Positions 51,721 to 63,175 of a stretch of DNA of 64,000 nucleotides are shown one piece after another. Within the stretch, counting starts at the first letter, position 1, and every line of letters begins with the position of its first letter. Under the pieces are notes generated by a model. That model saw only the letters and a program-made list of their open reading frames with translations. It was not told the origin of the DNA and ran no database searches. Location of the stretch: positions 248,001-312,000 of the forward strand of contig JAAEAF010000100.1 of the NCBI GenBank assembly GCA_011037195.1. Reading direction: 5' to 3'. This DNA comes from Triatoma infestans (lineage: Eukaryota > Arthropoda > Insecta > Hemiptera > Reduviidae). Made by a program: the position numbers and the translations under genes.

Positions 51721-51920
51721 ATTAAAAAAATCTTTTAATGATGCTGTTTGCCTGTTGCTGCATTAGTGCCTGATTGGAATGCCAACTTTGTGCCCTCGGT
51801 GACTTTTCGTTTTTGAGATATTCTGTTGATATTTCTACAATACAAACACACGCACATATACAGACAGACCGTTGGCTGAAAACATTTTTTTCGTATTCAG
51901 GTGAAGAAAAGGTGACAGGG
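51721..51920 (-). repeat. Family A fragment, reverse, microsatellite side
   Basis: CTTTTCGTTTTTGAGATATT, CTGTTGATATT, a CACACG/CAGACAGACC stretch and TTTTTTTCGTATTCAGGTG match the segment between the last central unit and the hairpin end. Confidence 0.6.
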
Positions 51921-52122
51921 TGGTTCAAATAGGTTTAATTGTATTTAATTCTGATTCGAAATGTTCCAAATTAGGAAATATTTGGGTCTAAAAAAGTTTA
52001 TTTTGATGGGTAAGTGTTCAATTTATTTAAAATATGGTATACATTGGTTCAAAAAAGAACTGATACGAGAGAAAAGTGATTAAAATTGTTCAAAAATAGG
52101 AAATATATTGGTTAAAAAAAAA

Positions 52123-52330
52123 GTTTAATTTGAATGGAAAAAGGTTTAATTTGAATGGAAAAGGTTTAATTTGAATGGATAACGGTTTAATTTGAATGGA
52201 AAACGGTTTAATTTGATTGGAAAAAGGTTTAATTTGAATTGAAAAGGTTTAATTTGAATGGAATACGGTTTAATTTGAATGGGAAAAGGTTTAATTTGAA
52301 TTGAAAAAGATTTAATTTGATTGGAAAAGG
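52123..52330 (+). repeat. 20-22 bp minisatellite, about ten units
   Basis: The core GGTTTAATTTGAATGGAAAA is repeated about ten times with minor variants (AACGG or AAAGG starts, GATTGG or GAATTG ends). Unit length drifts between 20 and 22 bases. The preceding 150 bases look like more decayed relatives. Confidence 0.9.
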
Positions 52331-53183
52331 CTACAAAACAGGCTTTTACGATGTGTAAAAAAAGTCTTTATCTTGACATTTACATATTAAATATTTCTTA
52401 CCTTAAATATCGCTTACTGAAATAATTTTTATTTCATTCAAAGCCATTTAGTAGAACCTGCTAGTATTTTCACGTTCTATCGAGCGAACTGTCGCGCATT
52501 ATTTTATATATTTTGTTTTCTCTTGAATATAGAAATATTAATTAGTATATTTTTCTAAATAACATTCTTAGCAAATACAATAGTAATTGAAGTTTGGGCG
52601 CAAAGAAAATGTTTTAGAATCAGAAATAAGATACGGGTTAAGATGGAATAAGACGATATAGAAGTGTAAAAATATGAGCATTTTCCCAAGAAAACTCAAT
52701 ATCGTAAAATCTGGTTGATGGTTGTCCACTTCAAAATTCATAAGGAAATTACGTTCTATCAAATGTAACAAGTATAGTATTTATTATATATAGTATGGAA
52801 TGTTGTAAAAAAAAGATAAGTTTTATAACTGGAGATGAAAGTTGGCATGTGGCATTATATGGTATGGTGGGCGAGAGAGAGATATGGACTCTTTAATATA
52901 AGTACAACAAACCTTTTGCTGTGAAATGTCTGCCAATCCATTAGCCGAAGTGGATCTTTGTTGCCGCCTCTGTCCGCCCTTGTCGGCGGCCACACCATCA
53001 TATTACACTGTTTTCTCACACCTACCCATTGGGCTCCTCCGCTAAAAGCAACTCTTATTATATTTTTTCTCAAATATATATTATATAAGCTTATGTTTTT
53101 GCCTCCATAAAGGCTATCTTACACACATAAACGCACATCGATATGAAAATACTTAATACAATATAAAGAGATATTTTTATTAA
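52331..53183. other. No gene seen
   Basis: AT-rich with one less AT-rich patch at 52925-53045. The minus-strand frame at 52855-53073 has no recognised motif. Confidence 0.35.
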
Positions 53184-54140
53184 TTTTACGTTCTCTTACT
53201 CTTATTTGATCAATAAAATTTTTGAAACGGAATTTTCACCGGAAATACATGTTTTGAGGTCCGTGAGTACGAAAAAAAATGTTTATTAGCCAACGATCCA
53301 CGATATTTTGTGAACAAAATATCACAAAAAATGAAAAATCCCAAGGAGCTCAAATTTATTATTCCATTTTGGTACTACTACCACGTCGCACATGAAGATT
53401 TCGGGCAAAATCCATCAACCGGAAGTCGGGCTCTACTAAAGTTTCTTTGAGTTTTTCGCGATTTTCTCGAAAACTGTTCCAACGATTTTTTTTTTTTATG
53501 AACTTCGTATAATCGTATTTTAAACTTCGCATATCCATAAATATCTATCACCTTTATTTGATACATTTTCCCGGAATATTCTGATATTTTTGGGAGGTTC
53601 TTGGGAGGAGGGAACAGTAGCGTTAAACTTTCCTTCAAAGTACTACTGCAGGGCAATGTAAGGTTCCAGCCCCAATCAAATGTTAAACAATTGAACCATA
53701 CGTAGAATTTCAAGTTTGAAGAACATCAGAACAACAACTGAAATGCAGCTTTTAAGATAAGCGGATAAGTTCCTCGAAAATGGTGATAATGATTTCCTTC
53801 ATAATTTGCGTGCTAACTGTGATCGCGATCTTGCCCTTTTATTTGCAATATTTTTCTGAAAAAAATGTATTTAGGTAGTTTTGCAAAATTTTTGGCGTTA
53901 CACTTCTAATTAGATATAGTTGGTTCATTGTTATTGGCGCTCTTTTCTGGACTAAAGTATAATCTACGGACACCACTGCTTGCCGAGATATGTGGTTGTC
54001 ACCCAGCCATCTCTACTTTTATGTTGTTCAAGACAAATGAGCAAAATTTGAATCTTAAAGAAGATTGTCATTTTATTTAAAATTGAAGGTATTAACAGAA
54101 GTAAGAGAAAGTTGTGTGATTGTTTCACACCAGACTTTGT
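53184..54140 (+). repeat. Family A repeat, near-complete copy, forward
   Basis: The decayed start GTTCTCTTACTC is followed by ACGGAATTTTCACCGGAAAT and ACATGTTTTGAGGTCCG, the CATCAACCGGAAGTCGG block and CTGTTCCAACGATTTTTT. The far end is AGAAGTAAGAGAAAGTTGTG with ATTGTTTCACACCAGAC. The minus-strand frame at 53378-53713 is accidental. Confidence 0.75.
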
Positions 54141-54299
54141 TTTTCTTATAATCGCTCATAAAGTTGTAGCTGCATATTTTCACAATGCAACATCTTTTCG
54201 TCTTTATTTCAGATTAGACATTGATCAAGCATCATCCATTCATCCATGGTTTAAACTTTAAAGTAAATAATTCGTATCTTGCTTTAAATATTATCCAAA

Positions 54300-54465
54300 C
54301 TAATCTTAACATCTGGTATTTCATCCGTCGTAACATCCCGATGTCTGTTCTTACGGACCGGTTTCAAATTTTCATCCATCGTCAGAGTAAAGTTATCAAG
54401 TTCGTGTAGAGAGTTTACTTCAACTTAATGTTTCTGTTACACAACTACGCTTGTTGACTTGTATG
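54300..54465 (-). mobile_element. Hammerhead-associated insertion, half copy
   Basis: ATCTGGTATTTCATCCGTCG through the ribozyme-like core to AGAGAGTTTACTTCAACTTA, ATGTTTCTGTTACAC matches the left half of the insertion at 44962-45288. The right, mirrored half is missing and LINE-derived sequence follows. Confidence 0.65.
54350..54395 (-). ncRNA. Hammerhead-ribozyme-like motif
   Basis: On the minus strand: TTAC-T, core box CTGACGA, an extra T, stem II GGAT-GAAA-ATTT (one G-T pair), core box GAAA, minimal stem III CCGG with GTC, C, then GTAA that can pair with TTAC. Both conserved core boxes are intact. This is the best-preserved core of its subfamily. Confidence 0.55.
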
Positions 54466-54469
54466 TGAT

Positions 54470-55150
54470 GTATGCAGGTGGGTTGGCTATCCAGTCTACG
54501 CCACCGCGACCCTTATTAGTCCATTGAGGAACCCCCAAGTTAGGATGCCCTTCCGGTCCTGTTTGTTTAATTAGACTTTGGAGACTGGAGAGGGACTTCT
54601 GGGTGATCCTTGAGAGCAACCAACAGTCAGATCAATCTTTCAAGCCATGTCTGTTTTATTAGACTTAGAAGTCCTGAGAGAGTCTCTTGGGTGAGACAGG
54701 TGCCAGCTTCTCCTCTCCAAAGAGGCGAAACCTCAGCCATACAAGCCCCTCACACTTCTTCCTGACAAAACCTACATAGGCTATCCATGATCAGGCCCAT
54801 GCCATTCTTATGGCCACACGGCCTTGTTAGAGTAATTCTGCAGTAAGCCCGGGATAGTAACTATCAATAAACTTTTTCACCTGTCAACCAGACTTAGTAA
54901 GTCATACAAAGTGAGGTTGATTGAGATGGTTAGGCCAAGTAGAGAAGATGGAGGTCAGAAAGAGTCCCGTAAAAAGTAAGGGAGAAAGAGAGATGAGGAA
55001 GACCACCCGCAAGAGGATTACTCTAAGTTGAAGAGGATGGGAGTGTCAAGATGGAGAAGATAGTGCAGAATAGGGAAGGTAGGATTGTTCAGTAAACCTT
55101 GGTCCTCCTCGTAGCGCTAAGATTGATGGATTATCTTAATGACACCAGGG
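54470..55150 (+). pseudogene. LINE 3'-terminal relic
   Basis: Between 54918 and 55140 the plus strand reads LRWLGQVEKMEVRKSP, then KGEREMRKTTRKR, and in a second frame LKRMGVSRWRR, a stop and CRIGK, then TLVLLVALRLMD-like residues. This is the RLRWLGHVERM, GKRRRGRPRKRW, LKRMGVSRWRR series at the C-terminus of many insect endonuclease/reverse-transcriptase LINEs. The region lacks from the LINE at 9062-11640 is this one, but the two pieces need not come from the same family. The upstream part (54470-54900) is GC-richer and probably belongs to the same relic, without identifiable motifs. Confidence 0.55.
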
Positions 55151-56462
55151 GATGTTCGTAGCATTCCAAATTTTAAAATTAGCTTGAAAAGCCAATCAAA
55201 TCTAATAGAAATTATCCCTCGTTTGCTTTTTTATGTTTTCAATGAAAACGGACATCATCAAAGATTTCTGCTTGGAAAATTCATCCAGTAAAGTTTCTAT
55301 AATATATTTAACGTACATAAAAACAAAAAATAGCAATCATATGCAAAATAACGGTTGAACAATTTTTCCGAATTTCATGTATCAAACATAAATAATATCT
55401 AGAGTTACATATTGGAGGGGTTGCATCCGTTTTTAAGCATTGGGTAAAAAGGGGTTTTCGTTTAGTAATGTTTTCCAGGAGTTACCTTCATTCACTCTCA
55501 TCCCCACAGATATGGTTTGTTGTATTTTCTGAGGCGGCCGAGAGAAACACCACCAACCATACAGATCCAAAGTCAAAATTCCAAGGTAGCAGGTGATGTT
55601 ATTTGTTTTATGTACAACATCCACCCCGTCCATTCATTGCACTCTCATTTTCTCTGGCATGGACCCCCTCTCTGCGCCAGTTCCCTTCCCTTATACCAAT
55701 GTTTTCCTGCCAAACCTTTCCCACCTCAGCAATTTGTAACAGAATGAGATAGAGAGATGGATAAAGACCGAGAGACTCTGTGCATTGAAGGGCGGTAAAA
55801 AAGAAGAAGAAGAAGACGAAGAGGTTCTACAGATAGGGAAAGCAAAACATTTCAAGGTCTAAACATTACCCCACTTGCAGCACCGCCTCCTTTGTGGACT
55901 GGATGCTTACCGCCTCCTCAGAATGATACTTCTTCAGTCCTACACACACCATCAATAAATATACCATGCTCTGTGTTCTTGTACAATTCCCAATGATGCT
56001 TGTGAGTGTGAGTGAGTATGTGTGTTTCACTGAAAACCACTGGTTCAAACTCCGTCCAAACTTCACTGTTCAGAAGCCGGTATTACTATCGGTTAAGAGA
56101 CAAAACAAGCTTTTATCCTTGTTGTTTTTTAGTAGGATACACAACCCGCTTGAATGTGGGGAAAAAGTGTAGCTTACAATTTCATTGCTTATTTCATCAA
56201 TTCCATTCATAACAAAATTATGATTTCTTTTGTTTAATGCGAACTATTTTCACTAAATATCTTAATAGCTTTTTTAAAACATTATAAAGCCACAGCTGTG
56301 ACTTTCCTTCACCTGTTCATCGAAAGTTTCTTTACTTCTTAATCTCCACTTTATGATTCTGAAAGTACAGAAACTAATCGTTTTTGAATTTAATTGTTTC
56401 TTCTTCCTGCCCAGATCTGATTCACTATCGATTTATCTGAACCTAAAATAACGTAGATGACT

Positions 56463-56496
<34 letters not shown>

Positions 56497-56562
56497 GAAT
56501 TATAAACAGAACGATATTTTGAAAATTGGCAGTAACATTGACTTACAAGATATTCTTTTTTT
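55151..56562. other. No supported gene
   Basis: A GAAGAA run lies at 55803-55822 and a T-run at 56466-56492. The frames at 55433-56212 have no recognised motif. Confidence 0.4.
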
Positions 56563-56700
56563 AAGAGCCTATACTGTCCGGTGATGTACGGTGTTGTATG
56601 TAACGAGAGAATACTGTCCAGATGCCGGCAGTGCACTGAGAAGGCTGCAGGTGCCAATGGCCATACTTAATGACGCGCCTTACATTAAGAATAAATTAAG
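56563..56700 (+). mobile_element. SINE, copy 4, 5'-truncated
   Basis: ACTGTCCGGTGATGTACGGT, GAGAATACTGTCCAGATGCC, GGCAGTGCACTGAGAAGGC and AATGACGCGCCTTACATTAA match the body and tail of copies 1-3. The tRNA-like head is missing. Confidence 0.7.
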
Positions 56701-56904
56701 GTATAAGAAATTACAGAAATCGCTTCGATCATACTACGATACTGTCAAATTTTCGAAATTTAATGTTCTCTGAAACACTTTTTTGACCCCCCCCCCCCCC
56801 CCTAAATATGGAAAAAAGTTTTTAGAGTATAGTCTCTGTGTGTGTGTGTGTGAGTGTGGTGGGGGGAATATGTAAAAATATCTCAAAAACGCAAAATCTG
56901 TTGT
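56701..56904. repeat. Family A forward fragment with C-run and TG microsatellite
   Basis: CGATACTGTCAAATTTTCGA resembles the hairpin-side start of family A. It is followed by a C-run (56788-56802), a TG run (56836-56852) and AAAAATATCTCAAAAACGCA. Confidence 0.5.
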
Positions 56905-57655
56905 CTCAAACATCTCACGCGACTTTCTCTAAATGCTCTTATAAGAATTTTAATAAAATAAAATGCCTGTTCAGGTAGGTAGTAGAAATCATTACATCAA
57001 TCTCATATCAATTTTTTTCGAACTAATGGTACAATTAAAAGTGATAGGTTTATATCTGTGACATTAGTATTCGATTATAGTCGTTTTCGAGAAAATTCCA
57101 AACAAAAAAAATCTAAAACGTATTCCGGTTAATCGATTTTCTTCAAATTTGGAATTCTAGCAGTGCTTATAATGTTTATTGATATTACACATATAGATGA
57201 CAGAAACCGTACATTAGAAATCAGTGGTACATTAGAGGAAAATCTTAATGTTACTGTTCCTCCAAAATCGTCCAAAAAATTAATTTTTTCTCGGAAAAAA
57301 AGCTTCTAATATATGTGATAAGTATTTATGTATGTAGATAGCATTCAAAGTTTAAAGAAAATCGTTGGATTCACAATCGAGAAAATCTTGAAAAATGGAA
57401 AAAATAAAAAAACCTTCCATAATGTTGCCCTAATTATATTATAATTTGACCGAAAACTTTCGTATCAGATACGGTGTTGATATCTAAACTGAATATCAAG
57501 TTTGAGCTTTCTACACAATCACACATTCACAAACACAGATTGGGCTATAATCATTCACTGTGTACACCTCAAAACAAGGAATTTGCGGTGAACACTCAAT
57601 TTTGGCACGATCGCAAATAATTTTTCTTATCAGAGTAGTAAGAGAAAGTAAAAAT
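56905..57655 (-). repeat. Family A copy, reverse, near-complete
   Basis: The far end is GTCTCAAACATCTCACGCGA, CTTTCTCTAAATGC. Central units follow, and the hairpin side is CTTATCAGAGTAGTAAGAGA with AAGTAAAAA. Internal landmarks include GTTAATCGATTTTCTTCAAA and TTTGGAATTCTAGCAGTGC. Confidence 0.7.
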
Positions 57656-57960
57656 CGCATGAATTTCAGTCTTGATATTCTATTTATATTTCACCATTAC
57701 GATTGACATGAAAGCTTTGAACAATATTCACCAACCGGTAGTGCAACATTAATAAAAGTGTCTTTTTTTTCAGCTTATCGGGAAAACTTCCTGTACTATC
57801 TACACACATAAGTGCCCATCATTTTTATTTTGAACATTTATCCAGTCAAATTCAATTTTTTTGGGGGGAATGTATGATTTCAATTTCTATGATATTCGAC
57901 TTTGATGAAAGCGCTGTCTTCTGAACTATTTTAAAGATCATATTCAATTCTGTCTAAGTT
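57656..57960 (+). repeat. Family A fragment, forward
   Basis: GAATTTCAGTCTTGATATTC, CACCAACCGGTAGTGCAACA and CGGGAAAACTTCCTG match the first central unit in forward sense, directly abutting the reverse copy. Confidence 0.55.
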
Positions 57961-59829
57961 TATCAGAGCACCAGCATGGGGTCCCATCCACCTACCAATT
58001 ATATATTTCTGTTTGGCCAACTCTGCCTGCAAATACCAGTTTTGAAGGAAACTATATTAACTGCCGTAAAAGTAAGTCTTGTAAAGATTATTATGGCGAG
58101 GACTAACTTAAGCCTGTCTAAGTTTGTGTCATATTTAATGATACAATATTCAACTCCTTTATAATTATACCATTATAATTTTTCTCTCTAAGCTAATGTT
58201 TCTATGGGTTTTAGACAGCAACTAAAAAAAAAACACAAGTTCTGAACAAACTTTTTAATATTTCAGTTAAAGTATCCGTCTATATTAATGACTACAGTAC
58301 AGTGTGGATGACCCAACTTCTCGTTTATACTCTTTAAAGAAAGTAGATTGTTCTCTTCAATATTGTTTTTTTTTTTTTAATGTTTTTATAATATTGATTT
58401 TGTACTAAGAGAGATATTGACCAATTTAAATAATTATTTATCCCAATAGAAAGTAAAACTTCAACCTATAATTTTACGATTGTGTCTTACCATTGTTTTA
58501 CTAACTTTTTATATTTGAAATAATTCAGCAAGTTTTCTAAAAATAGGGAAAAAAACACAAATAATTAGTACCTTCTCTTTCTTAATGTCTTGTGTCTGTC
58601 TATAAGTTTTACCATTAAATAGATATTCGGACAAATTTTCATGTTATAGTAAACAAAAAACATTACTGTAATTAAGTTATTAATTTGTTTTTTTTTGTTA
58701 CCATTAGTTTCTTGTTTCTCAATAAAACTTGAAATATTCAAATAAAACAATAATTGGAATAATAATGATTGGAAAAATGTAAATATTAATTTTGAAATTA
58801 TTAATCAAGGAAAGTTAAATTATAAACATAATAACACTCAACAATAGTGTAACGTTAGCAGAAAATTATTGCAGTTGTTGTTAATAAAAACAAGAGACGA
58901 AATTCACTATTGTACTTTTTACACAATTACACTTTGAGAAGCTGCAATGACCGAGCAAAGAGTGATGTTGTTGGAATGGTTGTAGAATGGAGCGTTGGCT
59001 GGTTAGATAATTTAGCTTAAAGGCTTATGTAGCTGGTTAGAGCTGTTGCTTGTTTCAATGGACTATTAGCTAGTACGGTTAGCTAGATGAAGAATCTCGG
59101 TCCTGTAAAAAGGGCTTTTGATAGAGAGCTGAGTGCTGACCTTTAAATGCTTGAAGCAAATCATTTTTTTAAAATTGCCTAACTCTGAGATTTAAAAAAA
59201 CAACTATAAACACATTCATGGTTTTTACCATACATATTCCAACAATCAGACTCATACTTTAAAACATTCATCCTAATAAATACATTCATGCCTCTAACTA
59301 TGAACACACTATAAATACAGTCGCACATATATTCAAGCTATTTCGTTCTTGATAATTGATTAATAACTTCTTGATTTTTTTTTTTTTTTTAACTGCTTCA
59401 AATGTTGTTTTTACACCGATTCAATCCCTGAAATTATCGGCTACTATACGATTACTATTAGCTTGAAGATCGTTGCCCATTTGCCCGAATAGTGCAATGG
59501 GTGTGACAGAAGGAGTATTGCGTAGTTGAGTTGCGCCAGCAGTGAACGATGTTAGCGTTGATTCGGGAACATAATGTCTTCAGCGCTTGATGCTTGTGGC
59601 GAATTTCTTCAATTGAGGACTGGTTTTTTTCATTATATATTCTAAATCATTAGGACGTCCAAACTTTTTCATGCAACGTTTTTATATAAGAAAAAATGTA
59701 TTTTCCTATTAAAAGTGCCCCAGAAACATTAGCAACAGCAGAAGAACATGAAAATTATTTATAATAAAATTAATAACTTTCAATAATTAAAATTAATGAA
59801 ATGTCACTACTGACAGAGATCCAGTGACT
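57961..59829. other. AT-rich stretch, no supported gene
   Basis: Homopolymer runs lie at 58227-58237, 58366-58378 and 59377-59390. GC-richer patches at 58945-59140 and 59460-59600 have no recognised content. Confidence 0.35.
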
Positions 59830-60050
59830 CCCAGGTGTCATGGTGAAATCTCACATCCGGTTGACGGATATTGAGCTAAACTTTCCTTGAGCTAAGTCGG
59901 ATATGTTGGTAATATGAAATCGGAATATTAAATTTCACCATCCTACTAGTCATATAGAGAGAACATTTGATAAAACATACATATTTGTGGTGAAAACTCA
60001 AAATGTAATATTTGACACGATCTTTTCTTACAGCGGTAAGAGTAAAAATA
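59830..60050 (-). repeat. Family A end fragment, reverse
   Basis: GGTGTCATGGTGAAATCTCA, CATCCGGTTGACGGA and GAATATTAAATTTCACCATC lead to a decayed end ATCTTTTCTTACAGCGGTAA with GAGTAAAAA. Confidence 0.6.
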
Positions 60051-60904
60051 AACAGAAGAGAAAAGTTTGTTTTAGTTTTCTTCAATACTATTTTCTTATT
60101 TTTGTCTCAGTTTTTAAAAAGAGAAACTTCCTTAATTTCTTCCAATAATGGTGCATTTCCTAGATTGGTTTTATAGAATTAATGTTCAACCATTTTATAG
60201 AAAGAAGGCCAAATGATTTTTCTATTTACTGGATTAAAAAGAAAAGAAAAGAAAAATCAATAAAAGAGCACTCTTCATTAAGATCTTAATAAAAGTCTCA
60301 AAGTGAAATTAAAGAAAAACTCAAATAATGGTAAGAGTTTAGATTACGTAGGTAACACAAGATGGAGAAATTGAAGAAGAAGGAATTAAGTAAAAAGTTT
60401 TATTTTGTTTTGTTTTTCTGTTTTGTGATATTTGATGAAAAATGAGTTCACACTAATTTTGTTGCGTTACTCACATGTGATTGATATATCCCCACGTGGG
60501 CCATATCACCGCTAATTGACACATTTCACACTAATTAGTGTTTTGTTTATATTGTACTTTTACCTTTTCTGTTTTCATCTGTTGGTCTATAAACTTTTTC
60601 TCTCTTGAAACACCCGCCTTTCTCTTCTCCCACTCTCTCTATCTTGAATTTACTCCACTCGAAATCAGAACGAGTTGATGATTATTTTTGTTTGTAAAAA
60701 TAAAAGAAGAAAGTGAATCTTTTGTTTTATATGCGGGTAGTCACCGCTCATTTGTACGGTTTTGTTTGTGTTCATACCACATTATTGCAGACTAATTTAA
60801 TGGTTAGTTTGGCTTTTCGGTTTAACCTCAATGAATGTGCGTCCCTCATTTGATTTTTTTTTTATTTTTTTAAGTTTCCCTTTTTGCTTTTTTATTTCTC
60901 GCTG
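60051..60904. other. AT-rich stretch, no gene seen
   Basis: A small palindrome CCCCACGTGGG at 60491 also occurs, as CCCCCACGTGGG, at 7515. Nothing else is recognised. Confidence 0.35.
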
Positions 60905-61085
60905 CTTAAAAGGAAGTATTATAGTTTCCACAAATTTCTGAAATTGAATTTTTACCGGAAACATATGTGGCGAGGTCCCCTGAGTATGAAAAGACTGCTT
61001 TTTAAGGAATGGTTTTCAGTTAACAAAGGCAAAAATCCATCAACCGAAGTGCGACTTTTCTGGATGTTTTTTAACGTAGTGTTCG
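60905..61085 (+). repeat. Family A end fragment, forward
   Basis: AAAAGGAAGTATTATAGTTT, TTTTTACCGGAAACATATGT and CGAGGTCCCCTGAGTATG match the hairpin-side start. It leads into CATCAACCGAAGTGCGAC before the different sequence at 61090. Confidence 0.65.
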
Positions 61086-61089
61086 GTCG

Positions 61090-61700
61090 CGGTCTCTTTG
61101 AGAATTAACTCTATACCCCACCTTTCAGTTTTATGCGCTCTTCTCAACTCTATTTCCCGCCTTTCCATCTAACTGATCGCGCTCTTTTCCCTTTGTTGTT
61201 TTTGCCGCCGGCGCAGTTTCACATACTTCCTTCTCTCCTTTTTATTCATGGCCCTTTTGACTGTTGTGAAGTATACAGCTCTGTGTTTATTCTCCGTTCA
61301 GTTTTTTATGTGCATCTACTGGTCTTTTCGCCTATTTTCTTCGCCTTCACGAGTGTATTTACTCTCCGAGCGTCATCCGCTGTAAGCATATTACTCTTAC
61401 TGAGAATTAACTTAATTTATGCCTTCTTCTCATTCAAGAAGAACACTCATCTAATTTCATCGCCTTTCCGGCTTCAAGACCTTCTTCAGCGTCAGCCATT
61501 GACGTTTTACTGCATTCCCTCATTACTCACACATACAACTACACAGGTAGTTTTAATACTAACACAGGTAAACAACTTTCACACGCCTCATTTACACCAG
61601 CCCCTTTACGTCACTTCACCGCAGCCCAGCGCCCATGCTCTTGCTTCCGCTTACATCGTCTTCAAAGTGAGTTCAGTTTTATATATCTTTCTGTCAAAAT
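61090..61700. other. GC-richer block with a 189-codon frame, unassigned
   Basis: This block interrupts family A and is pyrimidine-rich on the plus strand. A plus-strand frame of 189 codons (61133-61702) is very hydrophobic, with no recognisable domain and no ATG-context support. Near 61470-61490 the minus strand has GCTGAAGAAGG...GCCGGAAAGGC, reminiscent of the hammerhead-like cores elsewhere in the window but without an exact GAAA core position. It may be an unidentified repeat insertion. Confidence 0.35.
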
Positions 61701-61989
61701 AATTGTCTCTTCTCTGTCCTTATCATTTACAAATAACATTATTACTTCTGATTTAATATATTTTTATATCTTATATTTTCATACTTGCGTTTGTCGTTAC
61801 ATTACCGCTTCAGCGTACGCCCAATAGCGTACACGAGAATACGTCTTTTGGTAGGCACCTATTTGGTAAAAAGCGAACGAACGTTTTCTCAGAGCAGGGT
61901 AGTGAAGGAGACTGTATGGGGATTTGGGGAGGCTAATTTTTGGAGGGTGTCTGGAGGGTGTTGAAAACGTGAAAACGTATTCTACGCAT

Positions 61990-62650
61990 GTTGCAGCTGC
62001 CATATTTCAGATACGGTTTGCATTTTTTTTTTTTCTAGTTTTTCGCAATTTTCTCCAAAGATTTTCTTTAATTTTCTTATATTTTCCGTGCCTGTCATTT
62101 CATTTATGGTATTTTATTTTTTGGAGGAGTTCCTGGTGGAATATTAACGTTGTTAAAGTTCTACCATCTATATATAATATTAAGATATATTAGCAGCTTT
62201 GTTCCAATACTCCATCTTGAAAGTTAAATCGAGTAACGGATTGTGCAGCAACTTTACAAAATAGAGAAATTTCTCTATTAACAGTTTCTATTAAACTTGG
62301 AATATGAATTGTAAAAATATAAATGGGTAATTTTTATTTGAAACATTTTTCTAGAAAAATTTATTTCAAGGGGGGGTGATTGGTTCTATGGGATATGTAA
62401 CATTAAATTTAAAATGTAATTTGTTGTGTGATGTTATTGGCATTTACTTCTGGACTACAATATAATCATTTCAACTAAACCTGTCATGTGTAGATACATT
62501 TATTCTCACCACCTCTAAATTTATGTAAGGGCTAAATGAGCAAAAACTGTTAAGTTTAAGGGAAAATTTGTACAGTATTTTTATTAAGTACAGTATTTTG
62601 AATTAACCACATTAAATGAAGTTCTTAAAAGTGTTTCACGCCAGATTTTC
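61990..62650 (+). repeat. Family A partial copy, forward
   Basis: TAGTTTTTCGCAATTTTCTC with CAAAGATTTTCTTT is central-unit sequence, and AAAGTGTTTCACGCCAGATT at 62628-62647 is the far end. It may be the continuation of the copy begun at 60905. Confidence 0.6.
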
Positions 62651-62679
62651 TTTATTCCAAGTTTCCTCGTTTTCTTTTT

Positions 62680-63175
62680 TATTTTCCCTTATTCCTGCAA
62701 AAATAACTATTGATTGCAATTGGGTCAAATTTTGAAATTGAAGTTTAACTGGAAATACTTTTTTTGTGGCGTCTGTAAACGAAATATCTAAAAGGAAACG
62801 AAAAATCTTAGTAAGCTCAAACTTTAGTTTACAACTATCGCATAATGACTCGGAATGTATTGGTTAGTCAAAAAATTCGTCAACTAATCGCATTTATTTG
62901 AAAAACAGCTCCAAAGATTTTGTTTTAAGTTTATACACTGTCTAAATACATAAATACCTACAACTTTTATTTGGTTTTTTAATTGTTGACACTATCTTCT
63001 ATAAATTCAAGTTACTAACCCTCTTGGGCACTACACCAACATATACCCTCACTACCTCTTTATTTTAATATTAGGTCAACTGAAAGAAAGTTTGTAAGAT
63101 TAAAGAGTTAACTTTTTTATTGCATTAACCACTGTTAGAAAAAGACATGTGTTTATTTTACACCAGTTTTTATAT
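62680..63175 (+). repeat. Family A decayed copy, forward
   Basis: CCTTATTCCTGCAAAAATAA at the start, AATTGGGTCAAATTTTGAAA, AACTGGAAATAC and a far end GTGTTTATTTTACACCAG keep the family A order. The copy is shortened to about 500 bp. Confidence 0.55.

Noticed and set aside
53378..53713. Minus-strand 111-codon gene
   Set aside because: It lies wholly within a forward family A copy.
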